A stretch of DNA of 64,000 nucleotides. Source: Rhodobacterales bacterium. Its GTDB lineage: Bacteria; Pseudomonadota; Alphaproteobacteria; Rhodobacterales; Rhodobacteraceae. The position numbers and the translations under genes are program-made. A model generated the notes under the pieces. It made no database searches. It was not told the origin of the DNA and worked only from the letters and a program-made list of their open reading frames with translations. This document shows, in pieces, positions 15,750 through 24,605 of the stretch. Each line of letters begins with the position of its first letter. Positions within the stretch are counted from its first letter, which is position 1. The stretch spans positions 310,001 to 374,000 of the forward strand of contig JAJNPS010000021.1 in assembly GCA_021155205.1 (NCBI GenBank), given 5' to 3'.

Positions 15750-17143
15750 GGCGTCACCCGCAGCACGTCGACCGCCACCCCGGCGAGGTCGTGGAAATAC
15801 CGCATCATCATGTTCTGGGCCGTCCGCAGCCGATACGCCGCTGATGCCCGCATGTCGCTGAGCGGCGTGAAATCCCCGGCCATCGCCTCTGCCGCAGCCC
15901 CAGCGGTCGCCAGGTCCCAAGGCTTGCCCACCAGTGCCGATTCGGCCAAAGCAGCCCGCTTCGGTACCCCCGCCATGCCGCCGAACGCGATCCGCGCCGC
16001 CGTCACGCGGCCGTCCTCTACGGTCAAGTTGAAACACCCGCACACCGCCGAGATGTCCTGATCGAACCGCTTGGACAGCTTGTAGCACCGCAAGGTTGGC
16101 GCATGGTCCGGAAACGACACCCCCGCCACGAACTCGCCCGGCTGCCGGTCCTGGCGGCGATACTCCAGGAAAAACCGCTCCAGCGGCAGGCTGCGCAGCT
16201 CATCCCCACGCCGCAGATGCAGTGTCGCGCCAAGTGCAATCAGGGCCGGTGGCCCGTCCCCGATGGGACTGCCATTGGCGATGTTGCCGCCAATAGTCGC
16301 CGCATTGCGGATCTGCACCGACGCATAGCGGCGCAGCAATTCCGCGAACGAAGGATGCATCCTCCGCATCGCCTCATAAAGGTCCGTGATCGTGACACCG
16401 GCACCGACATGCACCGCATCGCCCCGGCGTTCGATGTGCTGCAGATCTTTCATGCCGTTCAGGAACGCCACGGGCGACAGGTCGCGCAACTGCTTTGTCA
16501 CCCAGAGCCCGACATCCGTGGCCCCGGCGATCAGCGTCGCGTCGGGGTTGGCCAGATACCAGTCTGCCAGTTCGTCACTGTCTTGCGGGCGGAAAGCGTC
16601 GGGGGCCGTCTGCCCCCGGACCCCCGAGGATACTTCTGCCAATCGGAAATCTGCGTCATCTTTCATCCAGTCCGGCACGGGCTGAGACGCAACGGACTCT
16701 GCCGCGCGCACAATCGGCGCATACCCCGTGCAACGGCAAAGGTTCCCCGCCAACTGATCGTCGTGATCGGTCCGCCCGTTCAGATGCGCCACCGCCATGC
16801 TGACCACGAATCCCGGCGTGCAGAACCCGCATTGCGATCCGTGATGCGTGATCATCGCTTCTTGCACCGGGTGCAGCGCACCTTCCGGCCCCGCGATCCC
16901 CTCGACGGTCCGCACCGCCTTGCCGTCCAGTTGCGGCAGGAACAGGATGCAGGCGTTCAGCGCCTTTGAGCCTGCGGCATCCGTCACCATCACGGTACAG
17001 GCGCCGCAATCGCCCTCGTTGCAGCCTTCCTTGGTGCCGCAAAGACCGCGATCCTCGCGCAGCCAGTCCAGCAATGTGCGTGTCGGCGACACATCCGCCA
17101 CCCGCACCGGCGTTCCGTTCAACAGAAACGCGATCTCGCTCAT
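15746..17143 (-). CDS. xdhA: Xanthine dehydrogenase iron-sulphur/FAD subunit XdhA
   Basis: This 465-aa subunit has an N-terminal plant-type [2Fe-2S] domain (CGTKEGCNEGDCGAC, about 37-51), a second [2Fe-2S] domain (CGFCTPGF about 102 and CRCTGY about 135), and a C-terminal FAD domain (IGGNIANGSPIGD about 295). It moves electrons from XdhB to NAD+. The size matches R. capsulatus XdhA. I chose the start at 17143 (GGACTGACCGGA upstream), since the frame upstream to 17278 looks non-coding. It is the first gene of a leftward operon xdhA-xdhB-xdhC-ATPase-permeases-BMP. The 204-bp region before dnaE must hold divergent promoters; I see no clear riboswitch there. Confidence 0.95.
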   Translation of the reverse strand: MSEIAFLLNGTPVRVADVSPTRTLLDWLREDRGLCGTKEGCNEGDCGACTVMVTDAAGSKALNACILFLPQLDGKAVRTVEGIAGPEGALHPVQEAMITHHGSQCGFCTPGFVVSMAVAHLNGRTDHDDQLAGNLCRCTGYAPIVRAAESVASQPVPDWMKDDADFRLAEVSSGVRGQTAPDAFRPQDSDELADWYLANPDATLIAGATDVGLWVTKQLRDLSPVAFLNGMKDLQHIERRGDAVHVGAGVTITDLYEAMRRMHPSFAELLRRYASVQIRNAATIGGNIANGSPIGDGPPALIALGATLHLRRGDELRSLPLERFFLEYRRQDRQPGEFVAGVSFPDHAPTLRCYKLSKRFDQDISAVCGCFNLTVEDGRVTAARIAFGGMAGVPKRAALAESALVGKPWDLATAGAAAEAMAGDFTPLSDMRASAAYRLRTAQNMMMRYFHDLAGVAVDVLRVTP

Positions 17144-17347
17144 TCCGGTCAGTCCGCCGCGTTCTCTGCGTTCCAGGCCCGATGCGTGCCCGCCCGATGC
17201 GGCGTAAAGCGGGCCACGCGCCCCCAAGGTCCATCCCCCGCCGCCTATCAAGCCATGCCCATGGCGCAAGGCAAGCACTATCTGTGACAGGTCCTGCAGG
17301 GCGGCGTCCCCTTCCCCCCCCGCCGCGGTTTCGCTAGGCTGCCATCC

Positions 17348-20300
17348 ATGCCTGCAACCCCCTCATCCCCCCGCTTCATCCACCTTCGCGTGCATACCGA
17401 ACATTCGCTGCTTGAGGGCGCGGTGCCGGTCAAGAAACTGGTGAAACTGTGCCAGTCGGCAAGGATGCCCGCCGTCGCCGTGAGCGACACCAACAACATG
17501 TTCGCGGCGCTGGAGTTTTCCGAAACCGCCAAGGCGGCTGGCGTCCAGCCCATCATCGGCTGCCAGGTCAGCCTGGCCCATGACCCGGCGCAACCCGGCG
17601 AACGCGCCCGCCTGCCCGCGCCCATCGTGCTGCTTGCGCAGTCCGAGGCAGGGTATCTGAACCTGATGAAGCTGAACTCGGCGCTTTACATCGGCAAGGG
17701 CGGCCAGCTTCCCCAAGTCACCCTCGATGAACTTGAGGCCCATGCCAATGGCCTGATCTGCCTGACCGGAGGTCCTGATGGGCCTTTGGGGCGGTTCCTC
17801 GCGAGCGGCCAGTCGCCCAAGGCGCAAGGCTTGCTGGCCCGCCTTGCCGCGATCTACCCCGACCGTCTTTATGTCGAACTGCAGCGCCATCCCGGCGAGG
17901 GCGGTCGCCTGACCGAGGCCGAAGCCGCCAGCGAACGCGGGCTGATCGAAATGGCCTATGCGGGTGGACTGCCGCTGGTCGCCACCAACGATGTGTATTT
18001 TCCGCAAGCTTCGATGTATCAGGCCCATGACGCGCTGATCTGCATTGCCGAGGGCGCCTATGTCGATCAGCAGCAGCCGCGCCGCCGCCTCACCCCGCAG
18101 CACTATTTCAAGACCGAGGCGGAAATGGCGACCTTGTTCGCCGATATGCCCGAGGCGTTGGAAAACACCGTCGAGATCGCCCGCCGTTGCGCCTTTGCCG
18201 TCGCCAAGCGCAATCCGATCCTGCCGAAATTCGCCGATGACGAGGTGAACGAACTGCGGCGCCTGTCGCATGAGGGGCTGAAGGCGCGGCTGGCGGTCAT
18301 TCCGTTGTCCGCGACGCCCGAGGACTACCGCGCGCGCCTCGATTTCGAACTCGACGTCATCATCAAGATGGGCTTCCCCGGCTATTTCCTGATCGTGGCC
18401 GACTTCATCAACTGGGCCAAGGCGCAGGGCATCCCTGTCGGTCCGGGCCGCGGGTCGGGGGCCGGGTCGCTGGTCGCCTATGCGCTGCGCATCACCGACC
18501 TTGACCCCCTGCGCTATGCCCTGCTGTTCGAGCGGTTCCTGAACCCCGAACGCGTCTCGATGCCAGACTTCGACATCGACTTCTGCATGGACCGGCGCGA
18601 AGAGGTCATCACTTACGTCCAAGGCAAATACGGCCGCGACCGTGTCGGCCAGATCATCACCTTTGGCGCACTTCTCTCGAAGGCCGCCGTCCGCGACGTG
18701 GGCCGCGTGTTGCAGATGTCCTACGGGCAGGTCGACCGCCTCTCCAAGATGATCCCGGTCGAAGGCGTCAAGCCTGTCAGCATCACCAAGGCGCTGGCCG
18801 ATGAGCCCCGCCTGCGCGAGGCCGCGAAAGAGGAGGTCGTCAAGCGCCTCCTCGACTACGCCCAGCAGATCGAGGGCCTCTTGCGCAACGCCTCCACCCA
18901 TGCCGCAGGCGTGGTGATCGGCGACCGCCCACTGGACGAACTGGTGCCGCTCTATCAAGACCCCCGCTCCGACATGCCCGCCACCCAGTTCAACATGAAA
19001 TGGGTGGAGGCGGCGGGGCTGGTCAAGTTCGACTTCCTTGGCCTCAAGACCCTGACCGTGATCCAGAACGCGATGGACCTTCTGGCCCTGCGCGGCATCA
19101 GTTTCGACATCAACCTGATCCCGCTGGACGACAAGCCGACCTACGACCTTTATGCCGCCGCCAAGACCGTCGCCGTGTTTCAGGTGGAATCCTCCGGCAT
19201 GATGGACGCCCTGCGCCGGATGAAACCCACCTGCATCGAGGATATCGTCGCCCTCGTCGCCCTTTACCGCCCCGGCCCGATGGAGAACATTCCCGCCTAT
19301 TGCGAGGTCAAGAACGGCCTGCGCGACCTTGAGAGCATCCACCCGACCATCGACCACATCCTGGCCGAAACCCAAGGGATCATCGTCTATCAGGAACAGG
19401 TGATGCAGATCGCCCAGGTCATGGCGGGCTATTCGCTAGGCGGCGCCGACCTTCTGCGCCGCGCGATGGGCAAGAAGATCGCCGAGGAAATGGCCAAGGA
19501 GCGCCCCAAATTCATCGCCGGGGCCGCCGCGACCCACAATGTGCCACGCGAAAAGGCAGGCGAAGTCTTTGACTTGCTGGAGAAATTCGCCAATTACGGG
19601 TTCAACAAGTCCCACGCCGCCGCCTATGCCGTGGTCAGTTATCAGACCGCCTATCTGAAAGCCAACTATCCGGTCGAATTCATGGCCGCCGTGATGAACT
19701 GCGACATCCACCTGACCGACAAACTGGCGGTGTATAAGCGCGAGGTGGACAAGCTGGGCCTCAAGACCGTTGCCCCCTGCATCAATGCCTCGCTGCCGAC
19801 CTTCTCCGTCAGGGACGGTGCGGTGGTCTATGCCCTCGGTGCGCTGAAGAATGTGGGGGTGGAGGCAATGCGCCTGATCTCCGACGCGCGCGGGACCAAG
19901 CCCTTTGCCACCCTTTTCGACTTTGCCCGCCGTGTGGACCTCAAACGCATCGGCAAGCGCCCGCTGGAGATGCTCGCCCGTGCAGGATGCTTCGACCAGC
20001 TCGACCCCAACCGCGCCCGCGTCTTTGACGCGCTCGACGCTCTGGGGGCCTATTCCGCCGCGATTCACGAGGCGTCATCGTCGTCGCAGGTGTCGCTCTT
20101 CGGTGAAGCCGGTGCCGACAACCCGGAACCGCGCCTGCCCTACCGCGACGACTGGCTGCCGATCGAGCGCCTGACGCAGGAGCACCTTGCGATCGGCTTT
20201 TACCTGTCCGGCCACCCCCTCGACGACTACATGTCCGCGCTGCGTCGCAAGGACGTGAAGACCCTGACCGAGGTGACGGCCCTTGCAGAACGCGGCCCCC

Positions 20301-20788
20301 TGATCGCCAAGATCGCCGGTTCCGTCGCGGTCAAACAGGAACGCAAATCCGCCAAGGGCAATCGGTTCGCCTTTGTGTCGCTGTCCGATCCGACCGGGTT
20401 GTACGAGGTGACGGTGTTCAGCGACACGCTCGAGGCCTGCCGCGAACTTCTGGAGCCGGGGCGGAATGTGGTGCTGACGGTCAAGGCGGAACTGGAGGGC
20501 GACACGCTGAAAATGCTGGCGAATGCAGTGGCCCCGATTGACCAGGTTGCCGATCTGGCGGGGGCGCAGGCGATCCGGGTGCATGTGAACCGGGCCGAGG
20601 CGCTGACCTCGCTGGCCACACTGCTGGCATCAGTTCAGGGCCGCACCCGCGCGCAGGTCATGGTCTGCGTGGCGGATGATCAGGGGCGCGAGATTGATCT
20701 GACCTTGCCCGAGGATTACCCGGTGACGCCGCAGATCAAGGGCGCGATCAAGGCGATGCAGGGCGTGGTGATGGTGGAGGAGGTTTGA
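17348..20788 (+). CDS. dnaE: DNA polymerase III subunit alpha
   Basis: This 1146-aa protein is the replicative polymerase catalytic subunit. An N-terminal PHP domain (HLRVHTEHSLLEGAV) is followed by the C-family polymerase core, with the glycine-rich GPGRGSGAGSLVAY near residue 368 and catalytic aspartates in PDFDIDFCMDRR near 407. Next come helix-hairpin-helix and OB-fold regions (VSLSDPTGLYEVTVFSD). Length is that of DnaE1 rather than the shorter error-prone ImuB-associated DnaE2, and no imuA/imuB genes are present. The gene is monocistronic and diverges from xdhA. Confidence 0.96.
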   Translation: MPATPSSPRFIHLRVHTEHSLLEGAVPVKKLVKLCQSARMPAVAVSDTNNMFAALEFSETAKAAGVQPIIGCQVSLAHDPAQPGERARLPAPIVLLAQSEAGYLNLMKLNSALYIGKGGQLPQVTLDELEAHANGLICLTGGPDGPLGRFLASGQSPKAQGLLARLAAIYPDRLYVELQRHPGEGGRLTEAEAASERGLIEMAYAGGLPLVATNDVYFPQASMYQAHDALICIAEGAYVDQQQPRRRLTPQHYFKTEAEMATLFADMPEALENTVEIARRCAFAVAKRNPILPKFADDEVNELRRLSHEGLKARLAVIPLSATPEDYRARLDFELDVIIKMGFPGYFLIVADFINWAKAQGIPVGPGRGSGAGSLVAYALRITDLDPLRYALLFERFLNPERVSMPDFDIDFCMDRREEVITYVQGKYGRDRVGQIITFGALLSKAAVRDVGRVLQMSYGQVDRLSKMIPVEGVKPVSITKALADEPRLREAAKEEVVKRLLDYAQQIEGLLRNASTHAAGVVIGDRPLDELVPLYQDPRSDMPATQFNMKWVEAAGLVKFDFLGLKTLTVIQNAMDLLALRGISFDINLIPLDDKPTYDLYAAAKTVAVFQVESSGMMDALRRMKPTCIEDIVALVALYRPGPMENIPAYCEVKNGLRDLESIHPTIDHILAETQGIIVYQEQVMQIAQVMAGYSLGGADLLRRAMGKKIAEEMAKERPKFIAGAAATHNVPREKAGEVFDLLEKFANYGFNKSHAAAYAVVSYQTAYLKANYPVEFMAAVMNCDIHLTDKLAVYKREVDKLGLKTVAPCINASLPTFSVRDGAVVYALGALKNVGVEAMRLISDARGTKPFATLFDFARRVDLKRIGKRPLEMLARAGCFDQLDPNRARVFDALDALGAYSAAIHEASSSSQVSLFGEAGADNPEPRLPYRDDWLPIERLTQEHLAIGFYLSGHPLDDYMSALRRKDVKTLTEVTALAERGPLIAKIAGSVAVKQERKSAKGNRFAFVSLSDPTGLYEVTVFSDTLEACRELLEPGRNVVLTVKAELEGDTLKMLANAVAPIDQVADLAGAQAIRVHVNRAEALTSLATLLASVQGRTRAQVMVCVADDQGREIDLTLPEDYPVTPQIKGAIKAMQGVVMVEEV

Positions 20789-20887
20789 GGGGGAGATTTT
20801 GGTGCAATCCTTCATGCCTCATATTGATTTTCAGGAAGATCTTGTGGGCACGGGATGAAAATGCGCATTTGTCGGCGCTTCAGCAAG

Positions 20888-21230
20888 ACCCTGTTGCACA
20901 AGTCAGCCTGAGGTCGAGTTTTCCCTTGCCATGGACAGCGTCATCTTGCGCGCTCCATTCCGGGCGTGCCGAGGGCTGTGCAGCGATTCAGGATGGTAGC
21001 CCCGATCTGACGTTCTGCCACCTGCCTGTCGAAGTCGCGCGCCATGACGCGCGCCGAGCCGCTTCGCTTGAGGCACCGCATCTTTGTTTCCTCCAGCCTT
21101 CGTCGGTGATACCCGCTCCACTGCCTCCAGATCGCACGATCAGGGCGGCGGGTGGCACTGATGGTGTCGTTCCTGGCCTGCGCGCCGAGAGGATCTGATC
21201 AAGACGGCCTTTCGTGCGGGGTGCGCGATG
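20888..21230 (-). pseudogene. C-terminal remnant of an IS5-family transposase
   Basis: Translating the minus strand in two frames recovers recognisable IS5-family C-terminal blocks. One frame reads IWRQWSGYHRRRLEETKM; after a frameshift another reads MARDFDRQVAERQIG, ILNRCTALGTPGM and then a stop. Just beyond the stop, GACCCTGTTGCACAAGTC (20889-20906, read on the plus strand) looks like a decayed terminal inverted repeat. The 20789-21245 gap therefore contains an inactive insertion-sequence fragment and little else. Confidence 0.75.
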
Positions 21231-21245
21231 GGGACATGGAGGTGG

Positions 21246-21617
21246 TCAAGGCGCGGCAGGTGCAGCGGGCGGCTGCCACAGTTCGACCGGGTTGCCCTCG
21301 GGGTCGTGTAGCCGTGCGAAATGGCCGTAGCTGCCGTCGCCGTCCCAGTCTGCCCGCGTCTCCACCGCGATCCCGGCAGCGGTCAGGGCGGTGATCAGGG
21401 CGGGAAGGTCATCGACGCGCAGGTTGACCATCCACTGACGGTCAGCGGGGAAATAGTCGGTGTCGCGGGCAAAGGGGGCAAAGACGGTGGGGCCTGCGTC
21501 CTGGGTCCAGACGCCTTGCGACATGTCGATGCCGAGATGGCGGTGGTACCAGTCGCTCAGCGCCCTGGGGTCGCCTGACCGGAAGAAAAGCCCGCCGATG
21601 CCGGTTGCGCGTGTCAT
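21246..21617 (-). CDS. VOC (glyoxalase/bleomycin-resistance) family protein
   Basis: This 123-aa single-domain protein has two beta-alpha-beta-beta-beta modules: LFFRSGDPRALSDWYHRHLGI at the first and HDPEGNPVELWQP at the last strand, a common VOC ending with a metal-ligand Glu. Members bind a metal and act on small electrophiles or serve as resistance proteins. The substrate cannot be assigned. It sits between an insertion-sequence remnant and a terminator, apparently on its own. Confidence 0.8.
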   Translation of the reverse strand: MTRATGIGGLFFRSGDPRALSDWYHRHLGIDMSQGVWTQDAGPTVFAPFARDTDYFPADRQWMVNLRVDDLPALITALTAAGIAVETRADWDGDGSYGHFARLHDPEGNPVELWQPPAAPAAP

Positions 21618-21631
21618 GCCATCACCCGATG

Positions 21632-21661
21632 TGAAAAGGGTCGCCCATGCCGGACGACCCT
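21632..21661 (-). terminator. Rho-independent terminator after the HU gene
   Basis: On the minus strand AGGGTCG (21661-21655) pairs with CGACCCT (21643-21637) and is followed by TTTTC. It lies downstream of the HU gene and directly before the VOC gene, which must have its own promoter or depend on read-through. Confidence 0.8.
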
Positions 21662-21687
21662 ATCGCGAGACCGGCAATCTGTGAATA

Positions 21688-21975
21688 TCAGGCGTTGACG
21701 CTGTCCTTCAGCGCCTTGGCGATGGCGAAACGCACCTGCTTGTCGGCGGCTTTGGTCATCGTCTCGCCGGTGGCGGGGTTGCGGACCTGACGTTCGGGGC
21801 GCGTGCGGCAGGCGACCTTGCCGAGGCCCGGCAGAACGACGGTGCCACCGGACGCCACTTCGCGCGTCACGACCGCGGCAACGGCATCCATCGCGGCGGC
21901 GGCGGTTTTCTTGTCCGCGCCCATAGCGTCGGCAACAGCGGCCACAAGCTGGGTCTTTGTCATTGCTTTGGACAT
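21688..21975 (-). CDS. HU family DNA-binding protein
   Basis: This 95-aa histone-like protein has the N-terminal helices (MTKTQLVAAVADAMGADKKTA) and the DNA-embracing beta arm (LPGLGKVACRTRPERQVRNPATGE) of HU/IHF. It dimerises and bends DNA. The conserved RNPATGE-type arm tip is present. The start at 21975 is chosen for the GGAA site eight bases upstream; an ATG at 21993 would add six residues. Paralogue assignment (hupA/hupB/HRm) is not possible here. Confidence 0.9.
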   Translation of the reverse strand: MSKAMTKTQLVAAVADAMGADKKTAAAAMDAVAAVVTREVASGGTVVLPGLGKVACRTRPERQVRNPATGETMTKAADKQVRFAIAKALKDSVNA

Positions 21976-22102
21976 TATGCGTTCCTTTTCCATCCCGAGT
22001 TGGCAGATTTATGACGCCCCAAGGGGCCCGTCCCCCGCTACACAGGTTTTTGATCCCTAAATCAAGCCTGAAACGCGCGATTTTCAGGGGATAACCGCAC
22101 AA

Positions 22103-23581
22103 TCACAGGAAAGCAGTCTCTTCAAAGCTGCGCAACTTGCGGCTGTGTATGCGGGCAATCGGCGTCTCGCGCAGGCGTTCCATGGCGCGGATGCCGATCT
22201 GCAGGTGGCGGCTGACCTGCGTCTTGTAGAACTCAGACGCCATGCCGGGCAGTTTCAATTCGCCGTGCAGGGGCTTGTCGGAGACGCAGAGAAGGGTGCC
22301 ATAGGGGACGCGGAACCGGAATCCGTTGGCGGCGATGGTGGCGCTTTCCATGTCCAGCGCCACAGCACGGGATTGCGACAGGCGCCGCACCGGGCCGGAC
22401 TGGTCGCGCAGTTCCCAGTTGCGGTTGTCGATGGTGGCGACGGTGCCCGTGCGCATGATGCGTTTCAGCTCATAGCCTTCCAACTGGGTCACGTCGGCGA
22501 CGGCACGTTCCAGCGCGATCTGGATTTCGGCCAGCGCGGGGATCGGCACCCAGATCGGCAGGTCGTCGTCCAGGACGTGATCCTCGCGCAGATAGGCGTG
22601 GGCCAGGACAAAGTCGCCAAGACTTTGGGAATTGCGCAGGCCCGCGCAGTGGCCGACCATCATCCAGGCATGCGGGCGCAGCACGGCGATGTGGTCGGTG
22701 GCGGTCTTGGCATTGGACGGGCCGACACCGATGTTGACCAGCGTGATGCCGTTCCCGTCGGCACGCTTCAGGTGATAGGTCGGCATCTGCGGGGTGCGGC
22801 CAAACGGCAGGATGATACCGTCGGGCGTGGTGATCTCCTGGTCGCCGGTGGCGACAAAGCCGGTATAGCCGCTGGCGCGATCGGCCAGCATCTGCCGGGC
22901 ATAGGCCTCGAACTCGTCCACATAGAACTGATAGTTGGTGAACAGGACGTGGTTCTGGAAATGCGTCGGGTCGGTGGCGGTGTAGTGGGTCAATCGCGAC
23001 AGGGAATAGTCCACCCTCTGCGCCGTAAAGGGTGCCAGCGGGGCCGACCCGTCGGGATAGCGGTCACGCACGCCGTTGACGATGTCGTCGTTGGTGGTGG
23101 CAAGGTCCGGCACGTCAAAGACGTCGCGCAGCGAAAACTCCAGCACGCCTTCCTGTGGCACCGACACCGCGGGGTTGCCCGCAACCGCGAAATGCACCGG
23201 GATCGGCGTATCAGATGGTCCAACCGAAACGCCGACGCCGTGGTTTTCGATCAGCAGGCCGATCTGCTGAACCAGATAGTTGTGGAAAAGGTCGGGCCGC
23301 GTGATGGTGGTGGCATAGGTGCCGGGGCTCGCGACATGGCCGAACGACAGACGCGAGTCGATCTTGTCGAAACTGTCCACGGTCAGGCGGATTTCGGGAT
23401 AGAAGGCGCGGATGCGCGTGGTCGGGCGACCTTTGGCGACCACCGCGTTGAACTGTTCGGCCAGAAACGCGGTGGCATCGGCATAGAGCATTTCAAGCTG
23501 CACGACAGCAGCCTCGGCATCGGTGAACATCTTGGGGGCCACGGTCTTGGGACGCAGGTATCCGGGCGGTTCGTCTTGCAT
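22103..23581 (-). CDS. amn: AMP nucleosidase
   Basis: This 492-aa protein hydrolyses AMP to adenine and ribose 5-phosphate. It has the N-terminal AMNp_N-like domain (roughly residues 30-170) and a C-terminal phosphorylase-like domain. Segments such as YHLKRADGNGITLVNIGVGPSNAKTATDH (quoted in part: NIGVGPSNAKT), MVGHCAGLRNSQSLGDFV and AVALDMESATIAANGFRF match the nucleoside-binding core with its active-site Glu. The frame is open upstream to 24661, but only as a shadow of the divergent SDR gene, so the ATG at 23581 is used. Confidence 0.93.
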   Translation of the reverse strand: MQDEPPGYLRPKTVAPKMFTDAEAAVVQLEMLYADATAFLAEQFNAVVAKGRPTTRIRAFYPEIRLTVDSFDKIDSRLSFGHVASPGTYATTITRPDLFHNYLVQQIGLLIENHGVGVSVGPSDTPIPVHFAVAGNPAVSVPQEGVLEFSLRDVFDVPDLATTNDDIVNGVRDRYPDGSAPLAPFTAQRVDYSLSRLTHYTATDPTHFQNHVLFTNYQFYVDEFEAYARQMLADRASGYTGFVATGDQEITTPDGIILPFGRTPQMPTYHLKRADGNGITLVNIGVGPSNAKTATDHIAVLRPHAWMMVGHCAGLRNSQSLGDFVLAHAYLREDHVLDDDLPIWVPIPALAEIQIALERAVADVTQLEGYELKRIMRTGTVATIDNRNWELRDQSGPVRRLSQSRAVALDMESATIAANGFRFRVPYGTLLCVSDKPLHGELKLPGMASEFYKTQVSRHLQIGIRAMERLRETPIARIHSRKLRSFEETAFL

Positions 23582-23707
23582 GGGCGTCTTTCGGCAAATG
23601 ATCCGGCATATAAGCGCATCCCTTGGATGCTGTACAGGTGACGGCACGATGACAGTGGCGCGATGCTGCACTTGCACAGGGCGCGCGGGCCGGGCATCGT
23701 GGCGAGC

Positions 23708-24562
23708 ATGAGCACGCTTTTGTCCCTTGGCCACGGCTATTCGGCGCAATTTCTGGCCGAACGGCTGATCCCGGACGGCTGGAGGGTGATCGGCACGACC
23801 CGGAGCGCCGACAAGGCACGGGCGTTCCGCGCCGCAGGGGTGGAGCCGCTGATCTGGCCGGGTGATCCGGGCCCGGCGCTGAAGGCCGCGACACATATCC
23901 TGATTTCGGCGGCCCCGGATGCGGCGGGCGATCCGTTCCTGCAGGCGGTGCCAGAGATCGCGCAGGCCAAGGCTGGCTGGGTCGGGTACCTGTCCACGAC
24001 CGGCGTTTACGGCGACCATCAGGGCGGCTGGGTGGATGAGACGACACCCCTGACGCCGCAATCGGACCGGGGGCGATGGCGCGTGCTGGCCGAGGACCAG
24101 TGGTATGCCACGGGCCTTCCGGTGCATGTGTTCCGGCTGGCAGGGATTTACGGGCCTGGCCGGGGACCGTTCGAAAAGGTGCGCGACGGCACCGCGCGGC
24201 GGATCATCAAGCCGGGGCAGGTGTTCAGCCGCATCCATGTGGCGGACATCGCGCAGGTCCTGATGGCGTCGATGGCGCGGCCCGATCCGGGGGCGGCCTA
24301 CAATGTCTGCGACGACGACCCTGCCCCGCCGCAGGATGTGCTGTCCTATGCCGCATCCCTGCTGGGTCTGCCCGATCCGCCCGCCGTGCGGTTCGAGGAT
24401 GCCAATCTTGGCCCGATGGCCACCAGTTTCTACAGCGAGTCCAAGCGCGTGCGGAATGACCGGATCAAGACGCAACTGGGCGCAAGGCTGCAATATCCGA
24501 CCTATCGCGCGGGTCTGGCGGCGCTGCTGGCCGCAGAAACGGCTGGCTTGCCAAAGGGGTGA
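23708..24562 (+). CDS. SDR-family NAD(P)-dependent epimerase/dehydratase-like protein
   Basis: This 284-aa protein has an extended-SDR fold with a variant N-terminal nucleotide motif (LSLGHGYSAQFLAERL), a YLSTTGVYGDHQGG strand holding the Ser/Thr catalytic area, and RLAGIYGPGRGPFEK. It resembles the YeeZ/NAD-dependent epimerase group of unknown substrate. The expected Tyr-x3-Lys is not obvious, so it may bind nucleotide without classic chemistry. The start at 23708 is the first ATG after the divergent amn promoter region. Confidence 0.75.
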   Translation: MSTLLSLGHGYSAQFLAERLIPDGWRVIGTTRSADKARAFRAAGVEPLIWPGDPGPALKAATHILISAAPDAAGDPFLQAVPEIAQAKAGWVGYLSTTGVYGDHQGGWVDETTPLTPQSDRGRWRVLAEDQWYATGLPVHVFRLAGIYGPGRGPFEKVRDGTARRIIKPGQVFSRIHVADIAQVLMASMARPDPGAAYNVCDDDPAPPQDVLSYAASLLGLPDPPAVRFEDANLGPMATSFYSESKRVRNDRIKTQLGARLQYPTYRAGLAALLAAETAGLPKG

Positions 24563-24605
24563 ATGGGGACCAATCTGCCGCAAAATCATTACAGGTTTCC
24601 TCGCA

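Noticed and set aside
17363..19375. Very long open frame (670 codons) antisense to dnaE, and a similar 725-codon frame antisense to 574-2751
   Set aside because: High-G+C codon bias leaves the antisense frame open. The encoded sequence is low-complexity, rich in Gly/Asp/His, and lacks any recognisable domain, whereas the sense frames are clearly dnaE and a dehydrogenase.
20903..21121. 72-codon ORF on the minus strand as a small gene
   Set aside because: It is one frame of the frameshifted IS5-family transposase remnant.
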